A DNA stretch of 64,000 nucleotides, taken from NCBI GenBank assembly GCA_037176705.1, contig CM073889.1, positions 56,103,596 to 56,167,595 on the forward strand, given 5' to 3'. Each line of letters starts with the position of its first letter. Position 1 is the stretch's first letter. This document shows, piece by piece, positions 36,236-47,699 of the stretch. Source of the stretch: Molossus alvarezi. Lineage: Eukaryota; Chordata; Mammalia; Chiroptera; Molossidae. A program made the position numbers and the translations under genes. Below the pieces are notes generated by a model, which worked only from the letters and a program-made list of their open reading frames with translations, had not been told where the DNA came from and ran no database searches.

Positions 36236-38620
36236 ACTTATCTTTATTGTTGAATGTATTATAGATGTTCCTCATTTTTCCCCCATTGACCCCCTCCTGC
36301 CCCCCTCCTGCCTTTCCCCACACTGTTGTCTGTGTCCATTGGTTATGTATATATGCATATAAGTTCTTTGGTTTATTTCTTTCACCCTCAACCCCACTTT
36401 CCGTTGAGGTTTGTCAGTCTAGCAACCAATTTGTACTTCTTAATCCCTTCACCTTTTTCACCCATTCCCCCAACCCCCCTCCCATCTGGCAAACAACAAA
36501 ATATTTTCTGTATCTATGAGAATGTTTCTGTTCTGCTTGTTCATTTTGTTTGTAGATTCCATTGTTTATAGATATGTATTCATTGCCATTTTGTTTGTTC
36601 ATACTTCAGGAAGACCTTTCAACATTTCATACAATAATGGTTTGGTGGTGATGAACTCCTTTAGCTTTTCCTTGTGTGGGAAACTCTTTATATGGCCATC
36701 TATTCTAAATGACAGCTTTGCAGGATAGAGTAATCTTGGTTGTAGGTTCTTGCTTTTCATTACTCCGAATATTTCTTGCCACTCCCTTCTGGTTTGCAAA
36801 GTTTCTTTTGAGAAATCAGCTGACAGTCTTATGGGAACTCCCTTGTAGGTAACTAACTGCTTTTGTCTCGCTGCTTTTAAGATTTTCTCTGTCTTGAACC
36901 TTTTGCATTTTGATGATGATGTGTCTTGGTGTGGGCCTGTTGGGGTTCATCTTGTTTGGGACTCTCTGTGCTTCCTGGCCTTGTATGTCTGTTTCCTTCA
37001 CCAAGTTAGGGAAGTTTTCTGCCATTATTGTTTCAAATGGGTTTTCAATTTCTTGTTCTGTCTCTTCTTCTGGCACCCCCAAGATGCGAATGTTGGCATG
37101 CTTGAAGTGATCCCAGAGGCTCCTTATACTATCCTCTTTTTTTTTTTTTTTTCTCACCCGAGGACATTTTTCCATTTTTTTGTACAGATAGAGTGGAAGG
37201 GAGAGAGAGGAAGAGATATAGAGAGAGAAACATCGATGTGAAAGGGACACATCGAGTGGCTGCCACCGCACGACCAACCAGGGCCGGGGACAAACTGCAA
37301 CCGAAGTATGTGCCCCTAGCGGGAACCGAACCCGGGTCTCTCCGGACCGCAGGCCGACGCTCTAACCGCTGAGCCAAACCGGCCAGGGCCTATCCTCATT
37401 TTTTTGAATTTTTTTTTTTCTTTTTGCTGTTCTGATTGGGTGTTTTTTGCTTCCTTATATTCCAAATCGGTGGTTTGCTTTTTGGCTTTACCTACTCTAC
37501 TCTTGAATCTGTGTAAATTATTCTTTATTTCAGTTACTGCCTCCTTCATTTCTGACTGTGCCTCCTTAATTTCTGTATGGTCCTTTTTAATGCTCTTGAG
37601 GCCCTCACGAAGTTCACTGAGGTTCTCACTGAGTTCATTGAGCATCTTCATAAGCAGTATTTTGAACTCAGCATCTGTTAGGTTGCTTATCTTCATTTCG
37701 CTTAGTTCTTTTCCTGGAATTTGTTCTGTTCTTTCATTTGGGACCTGTTTCTTTGTCTCCTCATTTTGGCTGCCTCTCTGTGTTTGTTTCTGTGTATTAC
37801 TTAACTAGAGGTATGGGGCTATCTGAGACCAGATGCTGCTTGTTTGAAAGAATTTAGGAAAACCTGAAGCAGGATCCAAGACAGGCCAATCCTATGGTTA
37901 AGCAACTGGCAACAGCTTGGGTGGGCCTGAAAGTTTGTGGGGCGGGGCCTCAGGGAATCACCAGGGTGGGGCAACCAGTGTGAGCCAGGTTGCTGGAGTC
38001 CCAGATATGGCTGCTGTATGCTGCCCCAGGGAAGGGCTCACCAAAGGAACAAAGGCCTTTGACAGAACATTTGTCCTGGAGATAGACCCCTCTACAGCCC
38101 TTGCTCCAGTGCCAAACAGCTCAGTTCTTTCCTGTATGTCTCTGGCGTCCCTTGAGCTGCCTCCCCTCTAAGCTTAGAGGGAGCAAGTCCGATAAGTCTG
38201 TGCACAGACCCTTTAAGAGGAGCTGCCTGGGGCTTCAGCTGCCTCCGCCTTCCTGAGCCTCAGTTCCTGCTGGTTTTTACAGCCAGAAGTTATGAGGACT
38301 TCTTCCTGGCACTGGAACCTTGAGCGGGGCGCCTGGTGTGGGACTGGGACACCTCAGTCCTCAGACAGGACCTTCCCAGACGAGGTGTCCTCCTGAATTT
38401 TATCCGCCACACGTGAGTGTGATACCAGCCCGTCCGCCTCTGCCCCTCCTACCAGTCCCAATGTGGCTGCTTCTTTAATTCCGTAGTTGTAGGACTTCCA
38501 TTCAGCTGGATTTCAGGCAGTTTTGAATGATGGTTGTTCTGTAGTTTAGTTGTAACTTTGATGTGGTTGTGGGAGGATATGATACTGCATTTACCTAGTT
38601 TGCCAACTTGACCGGAAGTC
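36236..38620 (-). mobile_element. Near full-length HAL1, antisense, ORF1 broken
   Basis: Read on the minus strand it starts at 38620 with the same ETS/YY1-like opening as the intact copy (slightly mutated), followed by the 5' UTR. Next come ORF1 remnants (37316-37696 N-terminal part, 36599-37110 C-terminal part) and a 3' UTR ending near 36236. ORF1 is disrupted by a Ves SINE at 37137-37389 and by point changes. The 3' tail has become (TTTA)/(TTCA) simple repeats. I could not settle a target duplication. Confidence 0.85.
37137..37389 (-). mobile_element. Ves-type SINE in HAL1 ORF1
   Basis: ctatcctc on both sides; a complete long form that interrupts the antisense HAL1. Confidence 0.88.
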
Positions 38621-38708
38621 AATCCAGAAAGATACTTTACAGTATGTCAGAAATAAATATAATATGTATTACCATTCTCTGATTCACCTATTTTTTAAAA
38701 ATTTTAAG

Positions 38709-38798
38709 CTGGACCCCAGCATTTTTGAAAGTTTGCAGAAAGAGCGAGTGGAGACTGGAGATGTGATTTATATTGAAGCCAACAGTGGAGCTGTGAAG
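38709..38798 (+). CDS. RUVBL1: RUVBL1 internal exon, residues 172-201 (domain II)
   Basis: Thirty codons read [15 protein letters not shown], then T-G-D, then [12 protein letters not shown]. Human RUVBL1, as I recall it, has alanine rather than threonine at residue 187, so this is a probable A187T difference. The acceptor is ttttaaaaattttaag, with a run of A close to the splice site, so the pyrimidine tract is weaker than at the other exons. The donor is gtaatg. A HAL1 retrotransposon ends about 90 bp upstream. Confidence 0.95.
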
Positions 38799-39540
38799 GT
38801 AATGCCTGATTTGTTTGCTATAGTGAGACCTAGATGACCAGGAGGTTGCTTTCTTTGGTGGCAGTTACGGAATGTCTGGTGCGATGCTGATGGAAGGTCA
38901 GCAGTTGCTGCCTTGTGTTGAATAAAGTTTGCTTTCCCTTTATTTTTGTTCTAAAAAGTCTGTTAGAAAAATACTAAAGCCTGTTTAGAAGGGGAGTACA
39001 GGGTGAGAAAGCAAAACAACTGTAGTCATTTTTAAATTGAAATGTGCAGGATATTTAATCTTATTTTTATTTTTATCTCTTTAGTATTTTATTCTCAAGA
39101 TATATGTGTGTGGAAAGGAATGCCGCATTAGTTGGCACTCCTTTTATATCTGATTTTCAGTGTCCTGTACAGTATTCCTCACTGTTTAATGGATGAGTAT
39201 AATACTTCATATCATACAATAAATCACCAACCTACAAAGGAGTCTGAACAGCTTCCTCCGGTTCCAGTTAATCTATTGGGTTTGTTCTTTATCGGGAATT
39301 GCATACAGTTGAAACAGGAGGAAAAATATTCTTGGAGAAAGTATCGGGTGTTTTTCAACTGGGTTTTTGGAGCCCAGTAATGAGCAGATAGCTTCCTTTT
39401 CTTGGCAGCAGGGGAGTGGATAATATTTGGAGTTGGTTGAGTGTGCTGTCAGGCCCACATTTGGGAAGTGAGACTTTATCTCACTTAGCAATGTGCCATT
39501 TGGGGACTTGGCAGGCACTCAGGTTTCTCTCCTTTTGCAG
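38799..39540 (+). other. RUVBL1 intron, 742 bp
   Basis: The shortest intron in the window. It contains no repeat that I recognise; it is the only repeat-free intron here. Confidence 0.85.
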
Positions 39541-39690
39541 AGACAGGGCAGGTGTGATACGTATGCCACAGAATTTGACCTTGAAGCTGAAGAGTATGTC
39601 CCCTTGCCAAAGGGGGATGTGCACAAGAAGAAAGAAATCATCCAGGATGTGACCTTGCATGACTTGGACGTGGCCAATGCCCGGCCCCAG
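39541..39690 (+). CDS. RUVBL1: RUVBL1 internal exon, residues 202-251 (domain II)
   Basis: Fifty codons read [19 protein letters not shown] through [11 protein letters not shown]. It continues the domain II insertion, including the acidic loop and the lysine-rich [10 protein letters not shown] segment. The acceptor is ttctctccttttgcag, a strong tract, and the donor is gtacac. Both flanking exons join in phase 0. It is the first of three closely spaced coding exons, the intron before it being only 742 bp. Confidence 0.97.
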
Positions 39691-40459
39691 GTACACTACC
39701 TTTACCTGAGCATGACCTGGCATATGAGCCCTTTTGCATGTGCATGGAAGCTCTGGGAGCGAATTGTCAGTCTTGCTGCTCTTTCTTAGGGCAACAAGTC
39801 TTTTTCTGTCTGTAATGTTTAGCAATGAACAGTGACATGAGCTACTAATGACTCCTTTCTTCCATTTCAAATGCTCTAGTCACAGATGATTTGACATGTA
39901 TTGTTCCTTATCCCAGCCAGGCCTCTGGCCCTGAGCTACACAGCTTCTGTGGCTTCTCTGCAGCAGTGGGCTCACATCTGGGATTCTCTGGGTATTAATG
40001 ATGGGAGGGAAGAAGTATTCTTGAAGCCGTATGCAGAAGTTCAGGAAGCCTGACAAAGCTGTGTCTTTCTCCCTGCTTAGCAAAGTCCCCAGTTTTGTAG
40101 CTTTGAGTGGTACCTGTATAAGTTGCTCATGCTAAGTAGAAGATAGCTGCCTTATGGGAAAATACAGTATGACTTTATGACAGCTCTGGGAAATGCCATT
40201 TAAAAAACCCAACTCTTCCTTGCTGGTAGTCTTCAGTTTGCTTTTTTCTCATCCCCAGAGAGGCCACCTCTTCACTAGTAGGGAATAGCCTTTTGAATTT
40301 GAAATTGGATCCTTGGGTATTTGTCCCTTGGCGCCTTGGCCAAGAGATTACTGAAGAATCATCTTGGACCAACAGGTCCCCTCTGCTTGTGGAATGGCTG
40401 TCCCCAAACCAACTCCTGGGATCCTTTGACTTGAAGAGGTTGCTGGGCTGAGAATTGGA

Positions 40460-40645
40460 AGTCAGGGATTGTGTTGCTGTGACACTAATGAGCTTGGCTA
40501 ATTAGTCACCTTGGGTCTCCAGGTTTTCTGTGGTTTAGGGCTCTCTGATTCTGAGTTTTTTCCTCTGTGAAAAGGATATAATAGTTCCTGCATATAGGGC
40601 TGTTTTGAGGATCAGGTGTAAGTCCTCAGGAAACATTTGCTACCT
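40460..40645 (-). repeat. MIR
   Basis: ctaattagtcaccttggg, ttttcctctgtgaaaagg, gctgttttgaggatcagg. Confidence 0.6.
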
Positions 40646-40656
40646 TTTACTTTTTC

Positions 40657-40866
40657 ATTTTTTTTAATGTTTTGATTTTTTTAAAGAGAGAAAGGGAGAG
40701 AGAGAGAAATGTTGATGTGAGAGAGAAACATCTACTGGCTGCCTCCTGCACGCTCCCTACTGGGGATCGAGCCTGCTACTGGGGCATGTGCCCTGACCGG
40801 GAATCGAACCAGGACCTCTTAGACCATTGGGACAACGCTCAGTCCAATGAGCCACACTGGTCGGGC
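40657..40866 (-). mobile_element. Ves-type SINE, short form
   Basis: ctaccttttact recurs after the element. Confidence 0.85.
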
Positions 40867-41481
40867 CTACCTTTTACTCTTGAACATTTAGTGAGCCACC
40901 TCTGTGTACCAGGATCTGGTAACCAACAGGTGATCACTGATTATGCTATAAAGGACAAAACAGCAGTTTCTTCTTGCTGGCTGCACCCATAGGAGCTGGT
41001 GGGGAGGGTTCAGGCAGGGGGTAAGCCTATTAGGAGTCAGCTATTAGCAGGGACAGGCTCACGGACTCTGAGCAGCTCCAGGTTAGGACTAGGTTAATGT
41101 GACCGTGTAGCTGAGTCTAGTAAGAGGAAACACAGAAACATATATCTACTTTGACAGTCCATTTGTTCCCAAGGGAGCTGAAGCATCAGGAGGGTCAGAT
41201 ACCCCACAGAAGATCTTTGACCTGAACTTTAATGGATAACTGGGAGCTTCCCAGGAAAGACTGCAGTTCTGACCAGATAGACTGGAATACGCAAAAGCAT
41301 TGAGTCATAAAAGAGCTTGGGTGTTCAGAGAACGGTTAGTAGTCCTGTGTAGCCAATCTAGGCATGTGGGATTGGAAAAAGATATGACATGACTGGATAT
41401 GGAGGTTGGGGCAGGCCTCACAGAGCTTGTACTTCCCATGAAAGAATTTAATTGGAGTCTTACAGGTTAGGGAGAACCTCT

Positions 41482-41790
41482 TAAGACAAATACCACATGA
41501 TCTCACTTATTTGTGGAATATAGTGAACAGGGTGGGCTGATGGACGAAATAGACCCAGAGACATAGAAAGGAGTATGGTTCAGACTGACAGACTTCAGAG
41601 GAGTGGGGCGGGGGGATGGATGAGATGAACCAAAGAACTTATATGCGTGTATGCATAACCAGTGGACATAGACAACAATCTAGGGGGGTTGTGGGGGACT
41701 GGGATGGAGAGGAGGGGGGTCTGGGGGGGGGAAGGAGAAACATCTGTAACAAAAATAAATTAATAAAAATTGGAGAAAAATAAGAATTCT
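41482..41790 (+). mobile_element. LINE-1 3' UTR fragment, sense
   Basis: It starts at the TACCACATGATCTCACTTAT region found at the end of ORF2 in the other copies and runs through a G-rich purine tract (about 41681-41732) to AAATAAATTAATAAAAATT. It is a very short 5'-truncated insertion, the only sense-oriented piece of this L1 family in the window. Confidence 0.75.
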
Positions 41791-41918
41791 TGTTATAGAA
41801 GCTGGTTAAGCTTTCCAGTGGAGCTGTTCAGGGTCTGTACACCTCAGGACCCCGTTGAGTTAACGTTGGGAACCAGGGATAGGCGGTGGGGTAGGTGACG
41901 CTTTTGCAGCTGCCTTAG

Positions 41919-43588
<1,670 letters not shown>

Positions 43589-43939
43589 TAGGGTTGCTGT
43601 CTGCCAGCCTTGAGAGTTTTTCACCTTCCATTGGGTTCATTTGTTCCTCTGGGATCACTTTAAACCTATTATTACATCATGAGTTGGGATGAGGATGAGG
43701 GAGGGAGGTCTTGTTCATTTTGAGAAACATGCTAAAGTGGCTTGCCTTCAAAGGCAGTTCATGTCTCCATCCTCAATCCCTCATGGTCATCAGAGGCAAC
43801 AGCCACCCTGTTACTGAAGATGAGGGCCTCCCATGGGGTGTCTGGGCTTACTGTGTGGTATGATTTGGTTATTCAGTTGGAGTGGGCAAAGATAAGATTA
43901 GACAGGCTGGTCTTGGCTGATATTATGTATGTTAACTAT

Positions 43940-44130
43940 CCTTATACTAGCTCTGGAAGATAAGTATTCCTGGCTTCATTTTTCAGATGAGGAAACAGAA
44001 TGACAGCTTCACTTGCCCCTGGTCATAAAGATAGAATGAAAACCCAGGTCTTTCTGACAGTGAAACCAGTAACAAAACCAGAATTATCTCTCTATTCAGA
44101 CCTTCTAGGAGCTGCACTGGTGCCTTCCCT
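43940..44130 (+). repeat. MIR
   Basis: ttttcagatgaggaaacag, cttgcccctggtcataaag, aaaacccaggtctttctg. Confidence 0.65.
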
Positions 44131-44339
44131 AACCCCATTCCCTTAGGTCTGTCTTTGAAAAGGGGAGGTGTTGACACCTGGAGGCAAATGCTCAAATAAT
44201 GCTTACCCTGCCAAGATGGGCCCAAGGCTGGGACAGGGGACTTGCTTGAGATTCTTTTTTATCCTGAGTATTCTGTAGGCCTGTGAGCTCCAGAGTTTAT
44301 GTAGCAGCATCTTGTACCATACTTGGTACTTCTTTTGCA

Positions 44340-44850
44340 CTTTTGGTTTTCTGGACTCCTGTTTGAAAGTTGAGGCCTCATTGCTAGTGGCAATGACTTG
44401 TAAGAATTCTTTATGTTTTCTATATACTACACCCTTACCAGATACATTATTTGCAAACATTTTTTCTCACATTTGTGGTTTTGAGTGTGTCTTTCTTTTG
44501 ACACCCAAGTTTTAAATTTTGATGAAATCCAATTTATGTTTTTTTTTTATTTTATTGCTTGTGTTTTTGGTCTCTTGTCTAAGAAAAACCATTGGTTACA
44601 TAATCTAAGGTCACAAAGATTTATACCTATGATTTCTTACAAGAGATTGTCAGTTGTAGCTCTGACATTTAGGTTTCTGATCACTTAGAGTTTATTTTTT
44701 TGTGTGGTGTAAGGGATGGGTCTGTCCAACTTCATTTTTTTGCATGTGGATACCCAGTTGTCCCAGGACTGTTTGTTGAAAAGACTTCATTGAATTGTCT
44801 TGGCAGCCTCATCAAAATATCAAATGGCTTTCTTCTTAGGGCTCAGTGGA
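44340..44850 (-). repeat. Old L1 ORF2 C-terminal fragment
   Basis: Reverse-oriented L1 sequence with aattttgatgaaatccaatt, gcatgtggatacccagttg and tgttgaaaagac; no frame is preserved. Confidence 0.65.
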
Positions 44851-44978
44851 CTTATGGGAATTACCTTTCATGTTACCCAGAGAAGTGTTCTCTACTGTGC
44901 TTCCTGTCATCATAGAAACTTTAAGCTTTATTATCTGTATCCCTGCAGTTATAAGGTTATATAAAGAAGCAGTCAGGC

Positions 44979-45215
44979 CCCAGCCTGTTTGGCTCAGAGG
45001 TTAGAGCGTTGGCCTGGGGACTGAAGGTTTGTGGGTTTGATTCCTGGTCAAGGGCATGTACCTGGATTGCATGTTCAATCCCTGGCACCAGTTGGGTTTA
45101 TGTGGGAGGCAGCCAATCGATGTTTCTCTCTCTCTCTCTCCCCCATTCCTCCCTTCCACTCTCTAAAAAAAAATCAACTGAAAAATATTCTTGGGTGAGG
45201 ATTAACTACAAAGAA
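44979..45215 (+). mobile_element. Ves-type SINE, long form
   Basis: aagaagcagtcaggc before and aagaagcgatcaggc after; an (AAG)n tail. Confidence 0.84.
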
Positions 45216-45261
45216 GAAGAAGAAGAAGCGATCAGGCAGTGATTCCGATGCAGGGAAATTT

Positions 45262-45386
45262 TTACCTGGTGCTACTGGCTTCTAGTGGGTAGAGGGCCAA
45301 GGATACTGCTAACATCCTACAGTGCACAGTCCTCTACAAAAATAATTGTTTGGTCCAAAATGTCAAAGTTGCATAGTAGAGGAGCC
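45262..45386 (+). mobile_element. MER20 fragment
   Basis: The 3' half of MER20 (ctagtgggtagagggccaag, catcctacagtgcacag, ccaaaatgtcaaagttg). The 5' half is missing. Confidence 0.7.
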
Positions 45387-45418
45387 TTTGAGTTAAAATT
45401 TTTGCACACGTGTCTGTG

Positions 45419-45609
45419 CAGTGGTTCTCAACCGTCCTAATGCCGCGACCCTTTAATACAGTTCCTCATGTTGTGGTGACCCCCACCATAAAATTATTCT
45501 TGTTGCTACTTTATAACTGTAATTTTACTACTGTTATGCCTTATGCAACCCCTGTGAAAGGGTCATTCAACCCCCAAAGGGGTTGCGACCCACAGGTTGA
45601 GAACCGCTG
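45419..45609 (-). mobile_element. SPIN-like non-autonomous hAT element
   Basis: A 191-bp element with terminal inverted repeats of the form CAGYGGTTCTCAACC. It contains the blocks GGGTTGCGACCC and GGGTCATTCAACC that I associate with SPIN (Space Invaders) hAT transposons, known in Myotis and other tetrapods through horizontal transfer. Flanks gtctgtg and gtctctag may be a damaged 8-bp TSD. It directly follows a MER20 fragment. No transposase is encoded. Confidence 0.75.
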
Positions 45610-45833
45610 GTCTCTAGGATACATTTCTGGAATCACAATTACCTTGTTCATACAGATATACCACATTGGATTCCAAGGGGAATTGCATTGGTGGCCTCAT
45701 AACGCAAAACTACATCTGGAAGAGGCACACCATTAACATAGTTGAACAGTTGTTGAATGGCATAATGATGAAATCATTATTAGGCTGAGGCCAAAGTCAG
45801 AAATGAACTTTCAGGTATAAGAATAAATCTGTA

Positions 45834-46757
45834 GGACTTCCGGTCAAGATGGCGGCGTAGGTAAACGCGGTATCGCGTCCTCCCACAACCACATCAAAGT
45901 TACAACTAAACTAAAGAACAACCATCATTCAAAACCGCCTGAAATCAAGCTGAATGGAAGTCGTACAACTACGGAACTAAGGGGAAAAAAAAAAAAGCAG
46001 CTACATCCAGACCGGTAGGACGGGCGGCGGCGCGAGGGGCGGCGGCGGCGGCTGCGGCGGCGCGAGGGGCGGCGGCGGCGGAGCGCGCAGCGGCAAGACG
46101 GGCTGGTCCCACACCCAAGCGTGGTGGATAAAAATCAGGAGGCTCCCGCGGCTGGGAAGGTCCTTCCTGAGGACTGAGGGGTCCCCATCCCACACCAGGT
46201 GCCCCGTTCAGGGTTCCAGTGCCAGGAAGAGAAGTCCCCATAACTTCTGGCTGGAAAAACCAGCGGAAACTGAGGCTCAGGGAAGCTGAAGCGGCTGGAA
46301 CCCCAGGCAGCCCCCTAAAGGGCCCGCGCACGGACTTATCGGACTCTCTCCCTCTAAGCTCGGAGGGGAGGCAGCTCGAGGGGAACCAGAGACACACAGG
46401 GAAGAACTGAGCTGTTTGGCACTGGAGCGAGGGCTGGAGAGGGGCCTTCATCGGGGACAAACGTGCTGTAAGAGGCCTTTGTTCCTTTGGTGAGCCCTTC
46501 CCGGGGCGGCAGACAGAAGCCATATCTGGGACTCCAGCAACCTGGTAGCCCCGCCCTGCTGACTCCCTGAGGCCCCGCCCCACCCCGCCCCACACAACTT
46601 TCAAGCTGTTGTCACTTGCTTAACCATAGGATTGGCCGGTCTTGGATCCTGCTTCAGGTTTTTCCTAAATTCTTTCAAACGAGCAGCACCGGGTCTCAGC
46701 GAGCCCCATACTGCTCATTAAGTAATACACAGAAACAAACACAGGGAGGCAGCCAAA
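45834..46757 (+). promoter_or_regulatory. HAL1 5' UTR with ETS-like and YY1-like sites at its start
   Basis: The element opens with ACTTCCGG (45836-45843, an ETS core read in reverse) followed at once by AAGATGGCGGC (45846-45856), a YY1-type site like that at the start of the human L1 5' UTR. At 46020-46095 there is a CpG-dense block containing two copies of a GCGCGAGGGG unit, each followed by a GGC run. The arrangement suggests an internal RNA polymerase II promoter; activity is inferred. Confidence 0.55.
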
Positions 46758-47699
46758 ATGAGGATACAAAGAAACAGGTCCCAAATGAAAGAACAGAACA
46801 AAACCCCAATAAAAGAACTAAGCGAAAGGGAGATAAGCAACCTAACAGATACTGAGTTCAAAATACTGCTTATAAGGATGCTCAATGAACTTGGTGAGAA
46901 CCTCAGTGAACTTAGGGAGGGCATCAAGAGCATAAAAAAGTACCAGTTAGAAATCATGGATACACAGTTAGAATTAAAGGAGGCATTAACTGAAATAAAG
47001 AATAATTTACACAGCTTCAATAATAGAGTATGTAGATCCAAGGAGCAAACCATCGATTTGGAATATAAGGAAGCAAAAAATCCCCAATCAGAAGAGCAAA
47101 AAGAAAAAAGAATCCAAAAAAATGAGGATAGAGTAAGGAGCCTCTGGGATAACTTCAAGCGTGCCAACATTCGCATCTTGGGGGTGCCCGAAGGAGAAGA
47201 GAGAGAACAAGAAATCGAAAACCTGTTTGAAACAATAATGGCAGAAAACTTTCCTAACTTGGTGAAGGAAACAGACATACAAGTCCAGGAAGCACAGAGA
47301 GTCCCAAACAAGATGAACCCCAAGAGGCACACACCAAGACACATCATCATCAAAATGCAAAAGGTTCAAGACAAAGAGAGAATATTAAAAGCAGCAAGAG
47401 AAAGGCAGCTAGTTACCTACAAGGGAGTACCCATTAGGCTGTCAGCTGATTTCTCAAAAGAAACTTTGCAGGCCAGAAGGGAGTGGCAAGAAATATTTAG
47501 AGTGATGAGAACCAAGAACCTACAACCAAAATTACTCTATCCTGCAAAGCTGTCATTTAGAATCGATGGACATACAAAAACTTTCCCAGACAAGAAAAAG
47601 TTAAAGGAGTTCATCACCACCAAACCATTATTATATGAAATGATGAAGGGTCTTTTTGAAGAAAAAGATAAAATGTATGAACAAACAAAATGGCAATGA
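46758..47699 (+). CDS. HAL1 ORF1 protein (LINE-1 ORF1p-like RNA-binding protein), intact
   Basis: A 313-codon frame with no stop resembles LINE-1 ORF1p (338 residues in human), the trimeric RNA-binding chaperone of the retrotransposition particle. Visible parts: a hydrophobic and charged heptad-rich stretch at about residues 31-115 (coiled coil); an RRM at about 128-225 with NIRILGVPEG (137-146) and PRHIIIKM (193-200); and a C-terminal domain from about 226 with the family signature ETLQARREWQEIF (235-247) and YPAKLSF (261-267). The start chosen is the first ATG of the open frame; whether a leader or upstream ATG is used is unknown. Only a 3' UTR follows, with no endonuclease or reverse transcriptase. 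Confidence 0.85.
   Translation: MRIQRNRSQMKEQNKTPIKELSEREISNLTDTEFKILLIRMLNELGENLSELREGIKSIKKYQLEIMDTQLELKEALTEIKNNLHSFNNRVCRSKEQTIDLEYKEAKNPQSEEQKEKRIQKNEDRVRSLWDNFKRANIRILGVPEGEEREQEIENLFETIMAENFPNLVKETDIQVQEAQRVPNKMNPKRHTPRHIIIKMQKVQDKERILKAARERQLVTYKGVPIRLSADFSKETLQARREWQEIFRVMRTKNLQPKLLYPAKLSFRIDGHTKTFPDKKKLKEFITTKPLLYEMMKGLFEEKDKMYEQTKWQ

Larger units (their letters stand above)
33510..38708 (+). other. RUVBL1 intron, 5.2 kb
   Basis: It begins with a MIR, then two further MIRs, one Ves SINE, an old L1M end (35640-35935), (TTTA)/(TTCA) simple repeats at about 36200-36230 and an antisense HAL1 filling about 36236-38620. From 34931 to 35640 I see nothing nameable. Confidence 0.88.

Noticed and set aside
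36129..36240. Target duplication for the antisense HAL1 (gaaagatcct against gaaagatact)
   Set aside because: The two matches do not lie next to the element ends, so it was not accepted.
45969..46604. 211-residue minus-strand frame and the CpG-rich block, considered as a host gene with a CpG-island promoter
   Set aside because: Lies entirely within the HAL1 5' UTR bounded by the TSD; proline- and alanine-rich reading comes from GGC repeats.
46718..47353. 211-residue open frame opposite the HAL1 ORF1
   Set aside because: Antisense shadow of a long A-rich coding frame; the composition explains its openness.
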